Of a DNA stretch of 64,000 nucleotides, positions 24,622-33,566 are shown piece after piece. Below the pieces are notes generated by a model. The model did not search any database and had not been told where the DNA came from. It saw only the letters and a list, made by a program, of their open reading frames with translations. The position numbers and the translations under genes were made by a program. The stretch lies in contig NZ_NEWK01000001.1 in assembly GCF_002217655.1 (NCBI RefSeq), positions 692,001 through 756,000 of the forward strand, read 5' to 3'. This DNA is from Geobacillus thermocatenulatus. Lineage in GTDB: Bacteria > Bacillota > Bacilli > Bacillales > Anoxybacillaceae. Numbering within the stretch: position 1 is the first letter of the stretch; the number at the start of each line of letters is the position of its first letter.

Positions 24622-25420
24622 TGTTAGTATTCGACATTCGGAATTGTTTGCTCTTCGGCATGTCGAATTGGAGATTCACGAAGGAGAAATTGTCAGCATC
24701 ATCGGTCCGAATGGGTCAGGGAAGTCCACGCTTCTGAAAACGATGGCCCGTTTGCTTTCTCCTTTGGAAGGAGCTATCATCCTTGAGGGTCGATTGCTTG
24801 ATTTATGGGGCCAAAAAGAGTTGGCGCAAACGTTGGCTATGCTTCCGCAAACGCCCCATCACGGTTTAGATATGACAGTTCGTGAGCTGGTCGAATTTGG
24901 AAGAAACCCGCATAAACGATGGCTGCAAACGCTTGACCACGAAGACGAGCGAGTGATCGATTGGGCGCTCGACGTTACCAATCTAAAGGAGATGGAGAAT
25001 CGTTTTTTGCCGTCTTTATCAGGGGGGGAGCGGCAGCGCGCTTGGATTGCCATGGCCATTGCCCAACGGCCAAAGATATTGCTTCTCGATGAACCGACCA
25101 CCCATTTAGATATTGTACATCAACTTGAAGTGATGGAATTGGTTCATCAACTGAACAAAGAATGGGGGGTTACAGTGGTCATGGTGCTGCATGATGTTAA
25201 TCAGGCAGCGCAATATAGTGATCGCCTCATTGCAATGAAGCAAGGAACGATTGTCTACGACGGCCCCCCTCAGCAAGTGATGTGCCGACAAATGTTTGAA
25301 GAAGTGTTCGGTGTCGATGTGCGTATCGTCTATGATGACAATCAACCGTTCTTTTTTCCGAGAGCCAAAACGTTCGCCGTGGTACGTTCGGTGCAACGGT
25401 ATACCCCAACCACAGGATAA
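24605..25420 (+). CDS. Iron/heme ABC transporter ATP-binding protein
   Basis: About 271 residues with Walker A GPNGSGKST, Q-loop near MLPQTPHHG, signature LSGGERQR, Walker B ILLLDEPTTHLDI and the H-loop VLHDVNQAA, all in the FepC/HmuV arrangement. The start is taken as GTG 24605, 7 bases after AGAGGTGG, inside the permease gene; GTG 24596 or TTG 24602 are alternatives. This is the only ATPase gene in the locus and may also energise the permease pair at 17510-19490. Confidence 0.92.
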   Translation: MLSVRDVSIRHSELFALRHVELEIHEGEIVSIIGPNGSGKSTLLKTMARLLSPLEGAIILEGRLLDLWGQKELAQTLAMLPQTPHHGLDMTVRELVEFGRNPHKRWLQTLDHEDERVIDWALDVTNLKEMENRFLPSLSGGERQRAWIAMAIAQRPKILLLDEPTTHLDIVHQLEVMELVHQLNKEWGVTVVMVLHDVNQAAQYSDRLIAMKQGTIVYDGPPQQVMCRQMFEEVFGVDVRIVYDDNQPFFFPRAKTFAVVRSVQRYTPTTG

Positions 25421-25467
25421 AAGGGGAAGACTGCCTCATGAAACAAAAAAGAAAGGAGAGTAAGGAG

Positions 25468-26520
25468 ATGCGGGGATTGCGCATGATGAAATGGGCATCA
25501 GCCTTTGCCTTGACGACCGGGATTTGGCTGGGAGGGCATATAGGGGTGAAGGCGACATCCCTTGATATACCGAGCGTGGTCAGTGAAGCGAAAAAGCAGA
25601 TGAAACAAGCGTATTACACGTACATCCAAACGGCTGAGAAAAAAGGAAAACTTGCCAGCAAGCAAGACATAGAAGCGCAATACAAACAAGCCAATGAGCT
25701 GTACGCCAAGGCGAAGAAAGCGGTGCAAGCATCGGGTGGCAAGTCAAAATCTATCTATTTGCGCCAGCTTGACGAAACGTACCGTGAATACATTGCACAC
25801 CGCGTTGTCCCTTATCTTTATGCTTACGAAGCATGGGAGGCAGCCAATCGGGCTGAGGCGGCTGTCCAAACTGCCCTCCTTGATGAAGATCTCGACGAGC
25901 TGCAATCGGCTTACGAACAATTGCGCCAGGCATCAGGAGCAGAACAGGCAAAACGGTATTATCAGGTATACGGCCCACAGGTGCGCCAGCTGTTTTTGCA
26001 AGATCTAAAGAAAACGAAAACGCTTCTTCATCAATACACAGCAGATGTCGAAGCGTATCAGTGGCTTGAACAAGCAAGAGCAGATTTGGAAAACGGCGAC
26101 AATGAGAAAGCCAAACAAGCACTGGACGCTGTAGCTCTGTTGTTGCAACGGCTCTCTCCACTGTTTCAAGAACAATTGAAGGCGGAATATTCTGATTTGA
26201 TGGAAGTATATGATGATGCCACTAAGGCGCCCGTGGCTGATCTCGATTATGTGGAGGCGAAAAATGGAGAGTTGACGTTGTATTTTGATCTGCCGCCAGC
26301 TTCTTTGACAGCAGACGATTTGCGCATTACGATGTCGATCAATAATGGCGCTGCACAAATTGTTGTGCCTTCTTCCATTGCGTTCAATGGGGACAAAACA
26401 GTTGCCGTTGTTTCCGTGCCCCGCGTGGCTCCTTCTGAAGAAAATCAGTCTGTCGTTTACACAGTTGAGTATAACGGGCAAAAAATAAGTGCGGATGCGT
26501 TCACTGTTTCAAAACCATGA
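25468..26520 (+). CDS. Secreted protein with an SbsC-like wall-binding helical domain
   Basis: About 350 residues. A signal peptide (about 1-30) is followed by an all-helical region (about 30-240). It opens VVSEAKKQMKQAYYTYIQTA, followed by YKQANELYAKAKKAVQASGG and YLRQLDETYREY. This parallels the N-terminus of the Geobacillus S-layer protein SbsC (VVSQAKAQFKQAYYTY, then AKKRYRDAVALVNKAGGAKK) as I recall it, a region known to bind secondary cell-wall polymer. A single Ig-like domain (about 245-350) ends the protein. It likely tethers something to the wall. ATG 25468 is chosen because AAAGGAG lies about 9 bases upstream. It follows the ATPase gene by 47 bp and precedes the heme monooxygenase. 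Confidence 0.75.
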   Translation: MRGLRMMKWASAFALTTGIWLGGHIGVKATSLDIPSVVSEAKKQMKQAYYTYIQTAEKKGKLASKQDIEAQYKQANELYAKAKKAVQASGGKSKSIYLRQLDETYREYIAHRVVPYLYAYEAWEAANRAEAAVQTALLDEDLDELQSAYEQLRQASGAEQAKRYYQVYGPQVRQLFLQDLKKTKTLLHQYTADVEAYQWLEQARADLENGDNEKAKQALDAVALLLQRLSPLFQEQLKAEYSDLMEVYDDATKAPVADLDYVEAKNGELTLYFDLPPASLTADDLRITMSINNGAAQIVVPSSIAFNGDKTVAVVSVPRVAPSEENQSVVYTVEYNGQKISADAFTVSKP

Positions 26521-26571
26521 TTCAAATGAGAACCATCGAGTGATTTTAATGGGGGAAAGGATGGAAGCGGA

Positions 26572-26883
26572 ATGTATGCGGTGACGAATGCGATTCGTGT
26601 AAAAAAAGGATATGCTTCGCAGTTGGTGGAACGTTTTCGTGAGCGGAAAGGAATTGAGAAATCTCCTGGCTTTATCCGATTGGAAATTTTAGTGAATGAG
26701 CAGCCTGAGGATCACGATGAAGTACGCGTATGCACCACTTGGGAATCAAAAGAAGCGTTCCTCGGATGGACAAAGAGCGAAGCATTCCGAAAAGCTCATG
26801 ATCAACGCGGGCGAGAACGTTTGGAATATGTATTGGGCAATCAAATGTATTCATATGAGGTAGCTTTGTCATTCGAGCAATGA
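26572..26883 (+). CDS. Heme-degrading monooxygenase, IsdG/IsdI type
   Basis: A 103-residue antibiotic-biosynthesis-monooxygenase (ABM) fold protein. The catalytic triad known for IsdI (N6, W66, H76) is found at the same numbering here: Asn6 in VTNAIRV, Trp66 in FLGWTKS and His76 in RKAHDQRG. These enzymes cleave heme in the cytoplasm to release iron. Its place at the end of the transporter locus indicates that the imported ligand is heme. The ribosome site GGAAAGGATGGAAGCGG is rather distant, so the ATG is accepted on the basis of the triad numbering. Confidence 0.9.
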   Translation: MYAVTNAIRVKKGYASQLVERFRERKGIEKSPGFIRLEILVNEQPEDHDEVRVCTTWESKEAFLGWTKSEAFRKAHDQRGRERLEYVLGNQMYSYEVALSFEQ

Positions 26884-27059
26884 TCGTTCACCGCTGGAGA
26901 TGGAAAAGGAGCTCAGGTTGAAGGCAAGCTAAGGCGTATGGCGGAAAACGAATGCGCATAATGATTAGAGAAGAAGGGGCTGGCCCAAAAGGCAGTTTGT
27001 CTTCAATATACACACAAAAATATAGTGCGAAAGAAGCGGTTAGTGCCTATATATAAGTG

Positions 27060-27092
27060 AAAAGGGTGTCCCGATCCTTTTGGGACACCCCC
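27060..27092 (+). terminator. Terminator hairpin interrupted by an insertion element
   Basis: AAAAGGGTGTCCC pairs with GGGACACCCC around GATCCTTTT. In the undisturbed sequence (joining 27092 to 27543) the right arm would continue into CTTTTC, giving a symmetrical bidirectional terminator between the heme locus and the convergent exporter gene. The gap 26884-27059 shows nothing else that I can name. Confidence 0.7.
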
Positions 27093-27185
27093 CATAGCCA
27101 TCAAGTTAAGAAAACAGGAATAAATATATGCCTAATTTGACCATCCTTTTGAAGACCTCATAATGTCTTAGAAAGGGTGGTTTTT

Positions 27186-27404
27186 TTGAAGACGTCCTTA
27201 TCTCTCCAAGAAGAATGGCATTGTTTTTTAGACGGATTAAGAAGCGTGTTATCGTGCGAAGAACTTGAACATATGGCCCGAGATCATCAATATCGCTCAA
27301 CACGGAAAAAAATCAAGGCGTTATACAAAAAAGAGCGCTTTAGACATTATCGAGAGTTTGGTCATCATGCCGGTGTCGTAAGAAATTCCCGCCTCATACC
27401 ATGA
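27186..27404 (+). pseudogene. N-terminal stump of an IS4-family transposase
   Basis: About 72 residues from TTG 27186 (KTSLSLQEEWHCFLDGL, then LRSVLSCEELEHMARDHQYRS and RKKIKALYKKERF). The LSxEELExxAR...RKI pattern is that of the N-terminal region of IS4-family DDE transposases. The catalytic domain is absent; the frame ends at 27404 inside the element. Confidence 0.65.
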
Positions 27405-27483
27405 AAAAAACCTTCTATAGGGAAGGTGTATTTGGCATGCCTATCTTTATATATTCTCACGGTCACAGCCTCCAAAGATGAAG

Positions 27484-27520
27484 AGTGAAGCCTTGGAGCT
27501 ACTCGCTCCAAGGCTTCACT
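27484..27520. repeat. Perfect 16-bp hairpin near the right end of the element
   Basis: AGTGAAGCCTTGGAGC (27484-27499), loop TACTC, and the exact complement at 27505-27520. The outer part of the right arm overlaps the inner edge of the right terminal repeat. Confidence 0.9.
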
Positions 27521-27557
27521 TGATGGCTATGGGGACACCCCCTTTTCTTTGTTTAGC

Positions 27558-28184
27558 CTATGCCCGCTCGCTGAAGGCGATTTGAATGCCGATTAGGGCG
27601 AACAGGGCGCCTTTTAGCCGATTGATCCGTTTGGCGATTCGTTCGTTTGACAGCAACAGATGCCGCAGTTTTTCGGCGCCGATGCTCACCAAGGTGAAAA
27701 CAACGAGCGCCTGAATGAGGAAGACAGCGCCAAGAAGCAACATCTGTTGCGGCACGCGGCCCACTGACGGATCAACGAACTGCGGTAAGAGCGCCAAAAA
27801 GAAGAGCGACACTTTCGGGTTGAGCACGTTCATGACAATGCCTTTTTTGTATAGCGAGGCATATGCCATTGGCTTCTGCTGCCCAAAGGCGAGACTGCTG
27901 TCTTGTTCGCGGAACGTCTGCCATGCCAAGTACAGCAAATACGCGGCGCCGGCGTACTTGACGATGGCAAACGCCAAGGCGGATTGGTAAATGACGGCCG
28001 AGACGCCGAGCACAGCGGCGCTGATGTGGACAAGCAGGCCGGTGCACAGCCCGAGCGCGGTGGCGATGCCCGCCTGTTTGCCTTGGGACAGGCTTTGGGC
28101 GATGACGAACAAAATGTCTGGCCCCGGCGCTAACGTAAGCAAAACGGCGACCCCTAAAAATGAGAAGATCGTTTCGATTTCCAT
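27558..28184 (-). CDS. LysE/RhtB-family amino-acid exporter
   Basis: A 208-residue membrane protein with about six helices. It has the family opening FLGVAVLLTLAPGPDILFVIAQSLSQG, where the APGP motif is diagnostic, and a NPKVSLFFLALLPQFV segment in the middle. Such proteins export amino acids or related compounds; the substrate is unknown. The start ATG 28184 lies behind AAGGAAGGG; frames extending further upstream lack a ribosome site. It is convergent with the heme locus, sharing the interrupted terminator. Confidence 0.9.
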   Translation of the reverse strand: MEIETIFSFLGVAVLLTLAPGPDILFVIAQSLSQGKQAGIATALGLCTGLLVHISAAVLGVSAVIYQSALAFAIVKYAGAAYLLYLAWQTFREQDSSLAFGQQKPMAYASLYKKGIVMNVLNPKVSLFFLALLPQFVDPSVGRVPQQMLLLGAVFLIQALVVFTLVSIGAEKLRHLLLSNERIAKRINRLKGALFALIGIQIAFSERA

Positions 28185-28314
28185 GAGGCATCCCTTCCTT
28201 CGGCATGATGACTCTATATGTTCGCCGCGGATCGTATGGATTCCTTTTTGTTTGAAAGGGAAAATGGACAAACGAAAAAGCCGCCCATGCCATTCAAAGC
28301 AGAGGCGGCATTTC

Positions 28315-29265
28315 CTATTCATGGGAAGCTGTTTTCTCCAAAAACGCCCGGCCATAGTGGCCATGGTCATGGAGCATGGCGTGCTCCACTTGGATGGTGG
28401 CGTGCTCGATGCCGTATTTTTCCTTCAACATTTCATTCACCGCCAAGATGACGCACAGCGGCTGGATGCGTTCGTTGACAAACACATGAGCCGACAGCGA
28501 GTAATGGTCGGTCGAGATGGCCCATAAGTGCATGTCGTGCACGTCTTCGACCCCTTCGATCTTTCGAATGTCGGCGCGGATTTGTTCGAGGTCGAACCCA
28601 TCGGGCACGGCTTCCATTAAGATGAGATACGATTCGCGCATAATTTTCGCCCCGCCTGTGAAAATGATGGCGGCGATCACGAAGCTGATGATCGGGTCGA
28701 ACATCGTCCAGCCGGTGAAGTAAATGAGCAGCGCGGAAACGATGACGCCGATCGAGCTAATCAAGTCGCCGATGAAATGCCAAAGGGCGCTCTGAACGTT
28801 CAAATTGTCTTCCTCTTTCGTGCTCCGGCTTAAGACGATGGTCAAGATGAGGTTGACGACGAGGCCGATCGCTGCGATCCCGAGCATGAGGCGAAAGTTG
28901 ATCGGTTCAGGATGGAGAAAACGCTGAATGCCTTCCCATAAAATCCACAGCGCAATGACGGCCAACGTCAGCCCGTTCAAAAACGATGTGATGATTTCAA
29001 ACCGCAAAAAGCCGAACGTAAACCGACGGTTCGGCGGGCGCGTCGCCATGTAGAGGGCGACCATGCTTAAGCCAAGCGCCAATACATCGGATGCCATATG
29101 GGCCGAATCGGACAAGAGGGCGAGTGAGTTGGAAATCAGTCCGCCAATGATTTCGACGGCGGTGAAAAACATGGTCAACAAAAGCGTCACCCAGAGCGCT
29201 TTTTTCGATTCATGTTGTGTTTTGACGTGCGGGAGATGGTGAAAATCGTACAGTGTTGGAGCCAT
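28315..29265 (-). CDS. Cation diffusion facilitator (CzcD/FieF-like metal exporter)
   Basis: A 316-residue protein with six transmembrane helices and the two CDF metal sites: DSAHMASD in TM2 (HxxxD) and HFIGD in TM5 (HxxxD). A cytoplasmic C-terminal dimer domain contains VHDMHLW and IEHATIQVE, as is usual. Histidines at both ends (FHHLPH, HDHGHYG) may bind metal. The family exports Zn, Co, Cd or Fe(II) in exchange for protons. An upstream PerR/Fur-like box (29282-29296) points toward iron or peroxide control rather than the usual zinc repressor. That is inference. Confidence 0.92.
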   Translation of the reverse strand: MAPTLYDFHHLPHVKTQHESKKALWVTLLLTMFFTAVEIIGGLISNSLALLSDSAHMASDVLALGLSMVALYMATRPPNRRFTFGFLRFEIITSFLNGLTLAVIALWILWEGIQRFLHPEPINFRLMLGIAAIGLVVNLILTIVLSRSTKEEDNLNVQSALWHFIGDLISSIGVIVSALLIYFTGWTMFDPIISFVIAAIIFTGGAKIMRESYLILMEAVPDGFDLEQIRADIRKIEGVEDVHDMHLWAISTDHYSLSAHVFVNERIQPLCVILAVNEMLKEKYGIEHATIQVEHAMLHDHGHYGRAFLEKTASHE

Positions 29266-29281
29266 AATGCACCTCCATTAT

Positions 29282-29296
29282 TTATAATAATTATCA
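29282..29296 (-). promoter_or_regulatory. PerR/Fur-like operator upstream of the CDF gene
   Basis: TTATAATAATTATCA on the plus strand. It differs from the PerR consensus TTATAATNATTATAA at one position and from the Fur consensus TGATAATNATTATCA at one position. It lies about 17-31 bases upstream of the CDF start codon, in AT-rich promoter sequence. Confidence 0.6.
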
Positions 29297-29483
29297 ACTT
29301 GTATATATTATAATATAAAAATCCACCTGTGTGCAAATGAAATTTCGACAGCCAGAAACAGCGGTTGTTGGAATTTGTCTAAAAATATAGACGAAGCATT
29401 CAAGGAATGAAGCCTTCTGTTGGCGAATAGGAATCAATGTTGTGTATGGCCATCATTTTGCTTCGGAAAGGATGCGATCCAGC

Positions 29484-31484
29484 TTGATTGCGGCGAATCC
29501 GACAGATTTAGAAGTGTATTTGTTTCATGAAGGCCGTTTGTATCAAAGTTATGAGCTGTTCGGCGCTCATGTCATCCGCGACGGCGGAGCGATCGGTACT
29601 CGCTTTTGCGTGTGGGCGCCCCATGCGCGGGAAGTCCGTCTTGTCGGTAGTTTCAACGATTGGAATGGGGCGAATTCCCCCCTGACGAAGGTGAACGACG
29701 AAGGGGTATGGACGATCGTTGTTCCAGAAAACTTGGAAGGGCATCTCTATAAATATGAGATCATCACACCGGATGGCCGTGTTCTGTTGAAAGCGGACCC
29801 GTACGCCTTTTGCTCCGAATTGCGCCCTCATACCGCCTCGATTGTCTACGATTTGAAAGGATACGAGTGGAATGATTCATCTTGGCAGCGGAAGAAACGG
29901 CGAAAGCGGATTTATGACCAACCGATGGTCATTTATGAACTTCATTTCGGTTCGTGGAAAAAGAAACCGGACGGCCGCTTTTATACATACCGTGAGATGG
30001 CGGACGAACTCATTCCGTACGTGCTGGAGCGCGGATTTACGCACATTGAGCTGCTTCCGCTTGTCGAGCATCCGCTCGATCGTTCGTGGGGATATCAAGG
30101 GACTGGCTATTATTCGGTGACAAGCCGCTATGGCACACCGCACGATTTCATGTATTTCGTCGACCGCTGCCATCAAGCGAGGCTTGGCGTCATCATCGAC
30201 TGGGTGCCGGGGCATTTTTGCAAGGACGCCCACGGGCTGTACATGTTTGACGGCGCGCCGACGTATGAATACGCGAATGAAAAAGACCGAGAAAATTACG
30301 TCTGGGGGACGGCGAATTTTGACTTGGGCAAGCCGGAAGTGCGCAGTTTTCTGATCTCCAATGCGTTGTTTTGGCTGGAGTATTACCATGTGGACGGGTT
30401 TCGCGTCGATGCGGTCGCCAATATGCTTTATTGGCCGAACAATGATAGGCTGTACGAAAATCCGTATGCGGTCGAGTTTTTGCGCCAGTTGAATGAGGCG
30501 GTGTTTGCCTATGACCCGAATGTCTTGATGATTGCGGAAGATTCGACCGACTGGCCTCGGGTGACCGCGCCGACGTACGATGGCGGCCTTGGGTTTAACT
30601 ACAAGTGGAACATGGGCTGGATGAACGACATGCTGAAGTATATGGAAACGCCGCCGCATGAGCGGAAATACGCCCATAACCAAGTCAGTTTTTCCCTCCT
30701 TTATGCGTATTCGGAAAATTTCATTTTGCCATTTTCCCATGATGAAGTTGTGCATGGCAAAAAATCGCTGCTCAATAAAATGCCTGGGTCGTACGAAGAG
30801 AAGTTCGCCCAGCTGCGCCTATTGTATGGCTACATGATGGCCCACCCTGGGAAAAAGCTGCTGTTTATGGGCAGTGAGTTTGCCCAGTTTGATGAATGGA
30901 AGTTTGAGGGAGAGCTCGACTGGGTGCTGTTCGATTTTGACTTGCACCGGAAAATGGACGAATATGTGAAGCAACTGATCGCCTGCTATAAACGGTATAA
31001 GCCGTTTTACGAGCTTGATCATGATCCGAGGGGGTTTGAATGGATTGACGTTCATAATGCCGAACAAAGCATTTTCTCGTTCGTCCGCCGCGGGAAAAAA
31101 GACGGCGATCTATTGGTAATTGTTTGCAATTTCACAAATCAGGCGTATGACGATTACAAAGTCGGCGTGCCGCTTTTGGCGCCGTACCGCGAAGTGCTGA
31201 ACAGCGATGCAGCGGAGTTTGGCGGATCAGGGCATGTCAATTCGAAGCGGCTTTCCGCTTTCCATGAGCCGTTTCATGGAAAACCGTGCCATGTGCGCAT
31301 GACGATTCCGCCGTTTGGCATTTCCATTTTGCGGCCAGTGCAAAAACGAGGGGAGAGAAAGCAGAATGAAGAAGACGTGCATCGCCATGTTATTGGCCGG
31401 CGGCCAAGGAAGCCGGCTTCGCTCGCTGACGAAAAACATCGCGAAACCGGCCGTGCCGTTTGGGGGGAAGTACCGGATCATTGA
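29484..31484 (+). CDS. glgB: 1,4-alpha-glucan (glycogen) branching enzyme
   Basis: About 666 residues of GH13 type. An N-terminal CBM48 module ([20 protein letters not shown]) is followed by the catalytic barrel with [12 protein letters not shown] (nucleophile Asp in FRVD), AEDST (acid/base Glu) and FSHDEV. It transfers alpha-1,4 chains to alpha-1,6 branch points in glycogen. The start is taken as TTG 29484 ([14 protein letters not shown]) behind GGAAAGGA. The reading frame runs 119 bp past the glgC start codon, so the last 40 or so residues (from about KQNEEDV) are encoded in the overlap. It is first in a glgBCDAP operon. Confidence 0.95.
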   Translation: MIAANPTDLEVYLFHEGRLYQSYELFGAHVIRDGGAIGTRFCVWAPHAREVRLVGSFNDWNGANSPLTKVNDEGVWTIVVPENLEGHLYKYEIITPDGRVLLKADPYAFCSELRPHTASIVYDLKGYEWNDSSWQRKKRRKRIYDQPMVIYELHFGSWKKKPDGRFYTYREMADELIPYVLERGFTHIELLPLVEHPLDRSWGYQGTGYYSVTSRYGTPHDFMYFVDRCHQARLGVIIDWVPGHFCKDAHGLYMFDGAPTYEYANEKDRENYVWGTANFDLGKPEVRSFLISNALFWLEYYHVDGFRVDAVANMLYWPNNDRLYENPYAVEFLRQLNEAVFAYDPNVLMIAEDSTDWPRVTAPTYDGGLGFNYKWNMGWMNDMLKYMETPPHERKYAHNQVSFSLLYAYSENFILPFSHDEVVHGKKSLLNKMPGSYEEKFAQLRLLYGYMMAHPGKKLLFMGSEFAQFDEWKFEGELDWVLFDFDLHRKMDEYVKQLIACYKRYKPFYELDHDPRGFEWIDVHNAEQSIFSFVRRGKKDGDLLVIVCNFTNQAYDDYKVGVPLLAPYREVLNSDAAEFGGSGHVNSKRLSAFHEPFHGKPCHVRMTIPPFGISILRPVQKRGERKQNEEDVHRHVIGRRPRKPASLADEKHRETGRAVWGEVPDH

Positions 31485-32532
31485 TTTTACGTTGAGCAAT
31501 TGCACGAACTCCGGCATTGACACAGTCGGGGTGCTGACCCAATATCAGCCGCTTCTTTTGCACTCGTACATCGGCATCGGAAGCGCATGGGATTTGGATC
31601 GAAGAAACGGGGGCGTCACCGTCCTTCCCCCTTATTCCGCCTCTTCCGGCGTCAAATGGTACGAAGGCACAGCGAACGCCATTTATCAAAATATGAATTA
31701 TATTGAACAATACGACCCGGATTACGTTCTCGTGCTGTCTGGCGATCATATTTACAAGATGGATTACCAGCAGATGCTCGACTACCATATCGCCAAACAG
31801 GCGGATGCCACGATTTCCGTCATTGAAGTGCCGTGGGAAGAGGCGAGCCGATTCGGCATTATGAACACGAATGAAAACATGGAAATTGTCGAATTTGCCG
31901 AAAAGCCGGCCAATCCGAAAAGCAATTTGGCATCGATGGGCATTTACATTTTCAATTGGCCGTTATTGAGGGAGTATTTGCAAATCGACAACGCCGACCC
32001 GCATTCGTCGCACGACTTTGGCAAAGATGTGATTCCGCGGCTGCTTCGGGAGAACAAGCGGCTCGTGGCCTATCCGTTCAAAGGCTATTGGAAAGATGTC
32101 GGCACCGTCAAAAGCTTGTGGGAAGCCAACATGGATTTGCTCGATGAACACAATGAACTTGACTTGTTTGACCGCTCGTGGCGCATTTATTCGGTCAACC
32201 CGAACCAGCCGCCGCAATACATCGCTCTTGAAGCGGAAGTGAGCGATTCGCTTGTCAATGAAGGATGCGTCGTGGAAGGAACGGTGAGGCGCTCGGTGCT
32301 GTTTCAGGGCGTCCGCATCGGCAAAGGGGCAGTCGTGAAAGAAGCGGTTATTATGCCGGGGGCGGCCATTGGCGAAGGAGCGTATGTCGAGCGGGCGATC
32401 GTTACGCCGGATTGTGTCATCCCGCCGCATTCGACTGTGAGCCCGGGCGATGCTGATGATGACGTCGTGCTCGTAACGAGTGAGTGGATCAAGCAACGGA
32501 ATAAGGACACCGCAAGGAAGGATGGAGCATAA
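31366..32532 (+). CDS. glgC: Glucose-1-phosphate adenylyltransferase, catalytic subunit
   Basis: A 388-residue ADP-glucose pyrophosphorylase. The N-terminal nucleotidyltransferase motif ([22 protein letters not shown]), the substrate region ([26 protein letters not shown] and GYWKDVGTV) and a C-terminal left-handed beta-helix of hexapeptides ([20 protein letters not shown]) are all visible. It makes ADP-glucose, the glucosyl donor for GlgA. ATG 31366 has GGGGAG 12-17 bases upstream; a long overlap with glgB suggests coupling. It ends at TAATG with glgD. Confidence 0.96.
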   Translation: MKKTCIAMLLAGGQGSRLRSLTKNIAKPAVPFGGKYRIIDFTLSNCTNSGIDTVGVLTQYQPLLLHSYIGIGSAWDLDRRNGGVTVLPPYSASSGVKWYEGTANAIYQNMNYIEQYDPDYVLVLSGDHIYKMDYQQMLDYHIAKQADATISVIEVPWEEASRFGIMNTNENMEIVEFAEKPANPKSNLASMGIYIFNWPLLREYLQIDNADPHSSHDFGKDVIPRLLRENKRLVAYPFKGYWKDVGTVKSLWEANMDLLDEHNELDLFDRSWRIYSVNPNQPPQYIALEAEVSDSLVNEGCVVEGTVRRSVLFQGVRIGKGAVVKEAVIMPGAAIGEGAYVERAIVTPDCVIPPHSTVSPGDADDDVVLVTSEWIKQRNKDTARKDGA

Positions 32533-33566
32533 TGAACAACAACGTGATGTTGGGCGTCATCGACGCCACCACGTATATGGAGGCAATGGCGCCGCTTGTC
32601 GAGAGGCGTTCCATCGCAGCAGTGCCGTTTGCCGGGCGGTATCGGCTCATTGATTTCGTGCTTTCAAGCATGGTCAACTCCGGCATTGAAAGCGTCGCGA
32701 TTTTTCCGAAATACCAATATCGGTCGCTGATGGACCATTTAGGATCAGGGAAGAATTGGGATTTAAACCGAAAGCGGGACGGATTGTTTTTCTTCCCATC
32801 GCCGGACTTGTTATTTTCCGGTGAGCGCCGGGTCGGGGCGTTCGCCCATTTTGAGCAGCATATCGACTATTTTTTGCGGAGCCGGCAAAAGTATGCGGTC
32901 ATCGTCAATAGCTACACGGTGTGCAACATCGACTTTGACGCCGTCCTCGACCGCCATATCGAACGCGGCTGCGATGTGACGCGAATTTGCCATCGCGGCG
33001 AGCCGCTGGAGATGTACGTGTTGGAGACGTCTCTTCTGCTTGATTTGATCGCCGGCTACAAAGACCACGGCTATCGGAGCATCGTCGATGTCGTCTGCGA
33101 TGACTGCCATTCGCTCGCCATTTGCGACTATGAATACAGCGGGTATGCGGCCGTCATCGATTCGCTCGCCCGCTATTTTCAAGCAAGCATGGAGCTGCTT
33201 GACCGAAGCGCTTGGGAGCAGCTTTTTCTTCCATCGCGGCCGATTTATACGAAAGTGAAAGACGAGCCGCCGACGAAATACGGGCGGGACGGGAATGTGA
33301 AGCGCTCGATGATCGCCAACGGCTGCGTCATTGAAGGAACGGTGGAAAACAGCGTCTTGTTTCGTTCTGTGAAAGTCGGCAAAGGAGCCGTTGTGAAGAA
33401 CAGCATCGTGATGCAAAAATGCCAAATCGGCGACGGGTGCGTGCTTGATGGCTTCATCGTCGACAAAGATGCGAAAATCGAACCGGGGGTCGTTTTGCAA
33501 GGGACGGCGGAACGGCCGTTTGTCGTTCGCAAAGGAACGGTGCAAGGGGAGGTCGCCAGCCGATGA
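32532..33566 (+). CDS. glgD: GlgD, non-catalytic/regulatory partner of GlgC
   Basis: A 344-residue homologue of GlgC. The N-terminus lacks the LAGGxGxRL nucleotide-binding motif and instead reads [17 protein letters not shown], while the beta-helix hexapeptides at the C-terminus ([20 protein letters not shown]) are kept. In Geobacillus and Bacillus, GlgD forms a mixed enzyme with GlgC and raises its activity. It overlaps glgC by one base and glgA by 4 bp. Confidence 0.95.
   Translation: MNNNVMLGVIDATTYMEAMAPLVERRSIAAVPFAGRYRLIDFVLSSMVNSGIESVAIFPKYQYRSLMDHLGSGKNWDLNRKRDGLFFFPSPDLLFSGERRVGAFAHFEQHIDYFLRSRQKYAVIVNSYTVCNIDFDAVLDRHIERGCDVTRICHRGEPLEMYVLETSLLLDLIAGYKDHGYRSIVDVVCDDCHSLAICDYEYSGYAAVIDSLARYFQASMELLDRSAWEQLFLPSRPIYTKVKDEPPTKYGRDGNVKRSMIANGCVIEGTVENSVLFRSVKVGKGAVVKNSIVMQKCQIGDGCVLDGFIVDKDAKIEPGVVLQGTAERPFVVRKGTVQGEVASR

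Larger units (their letters stand above)
27093..27531 (+). mobile_element. 439-bp IS4-like deletion derivative with 11-bp target duplication
   Basis: The terminal inverted repeats CATAGCCATCAAGTTAAG (27093-27110) and complement of 27514-27531 match at 17 of 18 positions. The element is bounded by the direct repeat GGGACACCCCC (27082-27092 and 27532-27542). Inside are a terminator-like hairpin ahead of the transposase start (about 27138-27185), a stump of transposase N-terminus and a 16-bp perfect hairpin just inside the right end (27484-27520). The 11-bp duplication and upstream protective hairpin fit the IS4/IS231 group. Confidence 0.88.

Noticed and set aside
16547-26883. NEAT-domain heme receptor in the heme locus
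   Set aside because: No product shows the NEAT fold signature (YxxxY strand or SxxxxY helix region); the secreted proteins read as Ig-like and SbsC-like.
26960-27060. Possible transposon end starting GGGGCTGGCCCAAAAGG
   Set aside because: No matching inverted repeat or target duplication could be found in the surrounding sequence.
29877-30755. Long open frame antisense to glgB (and similar antisense frames throughout the glg and men genes)
   Set aside because: They follow from high-GC codon use of the real genes, have no ribosome sites, and the sense strand has unmistakable family motifs.
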